Below are positions 63,843-64,000 of a DNA stretch of 64,000 nucleotides, piece by piece. The notes beneath the pieces are model-generated. The model saw only the letters and a program-made list of their open reading frames with translations, did no database searches and had not been told where the DNA came from. Both the position numbers and the translations under genes were made by a program. The stretch's first letter is position 1; every line of letters starts with the position of its first letter. Source of the stretch: an uncultured Bacteroidales bacterium (lineage in GTDB: Bacteria; Bacteroidota; Bacteroidia; Bacteroidales; Paludibacteraceae); contig CAMOGT010000003.1 in NCBI GenBank assembly GCA_946614295.1, positions 31,950 to 95,949 of the forward strand, written 5' to 3'.

Positions 63843-64000
63843 AGGTATGATGCTTACTGCGGAGAGGAAGAGACAGAGAGCGGGAGGCGGAGACCATCAA
63901 CGTAGTAGCGGGAGAAATCAGCACGCGGGGGCGAGGGATGCGGAAGAGAAAGATGCTCGCGCAATGATGCGCGAGAAATGCAAGATGACTCGCTAAGGCG
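63843..64000. other. Purine-rich right end without a gene
   Basis: Purine-rich (GAGG/GAGA runs) on the plus strand, with one hairpin TCGCGCA-ATGA-TGCGCGA at about 63957-63974. No convincing gene or promoter; it may be the start of an RNA or repeat region that continues beyond the window. Confidence 0.35.

Overview
The window is a chromosomal piece of a member of the Bacteroidota, most likely an anaerobic, gut- or rumen-type Bacteroidales. The signs are promoters of the Bacteroidota type (TAnnTTTG at -7), no Shine-Dalgarno sequences, a ferredoxin-dependent 2-oxoglutarate oxidoreductase, Rho with a long low-complexity insert, SusC-like outer membrane barrels, PorT, C10 (streptopain-like) proteases, BspA-like leucine-rich repeats, and families known mainly from this phylum (DUF3078, PCMD, BT_3928, DUF6029, Omp28). 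No rRNA, tRNA, CRISPR array or intact insertion sequence was seen.

Layout. 1-5.8 kb (leftward): an envelope thiol cluster (TlpA-like thioredoxin, DUF6029-like barrel, two Omp28-like lipoproteins, a small secreted protein), then a small membrane protein and the peroxiredoxin bcp. 5.9-8.3 kb: a coiled-coil protein of unknown function and a BspA-like secreted protein. 8.3-12.95 kb: an accessory island of small phage- or plasmid-like genes (winged-helix replication-type protein with iteron-like repeats, two paralogous small proteins, DUF5675, a small membrane protein, a small lipoprotein, a broken KilA-N gene). 13.1-42.6 kb: mainly core genes (secA, fmt, lgt, nadK, cdd, lptF/G type, ribBA, aspA, ftsY, lpxL type, cdsA, ribF, porT, a TonB-receptor-like barrel, aroQ, rho, korAB). 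42.6-55.7 kb: a long leftward run (waaA, hisS, DUF1599, BT_3928, two C10 proteases, tpiA, gamma-carbonic anhydrase, pyrH, frr, rsgA, DUF975). 55.8-64 kb: tsaD, an exosortase-family gene, a cation/proton antiporter, queH, an AraC regulator, a glycosyltransferase, a small secreted protein and a PCMD protein.

Two features stand out. First, short degenerate tandem repeats, mostly of 7 bp (AATTGTG, TTTCACC, ATTCGTA, TTAACGC, ATTCATT and others), sit in many intergenic gaps and also in frame inside essential or conserved genes (hisS, fmt, waaA, rsgA, korA, korB, queH, exosortase, DUF6029). Three 7-bp units make seven codons, so arrays can enter genes without breaking the frame. They occur with a 23-bp repeat family, a dispersed hairpin-like repeat of about 27 bp, and arrays in inverted orientation around a unique core. 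I know of no name for this repeat system in Bacteroidota. Second, ten transcription starts share a quasi-palindromic -33 element built round TTGC, and in every one the TTG starts exactly 23 nt before the TAnnTTTG box. One perfect palindrome serves two divergent promoters at that same distance.

Four secreted or surface proteins also share a short C-terminal motif that may be a sorting tail. PorT in the same window suggests a type IX secretion system.
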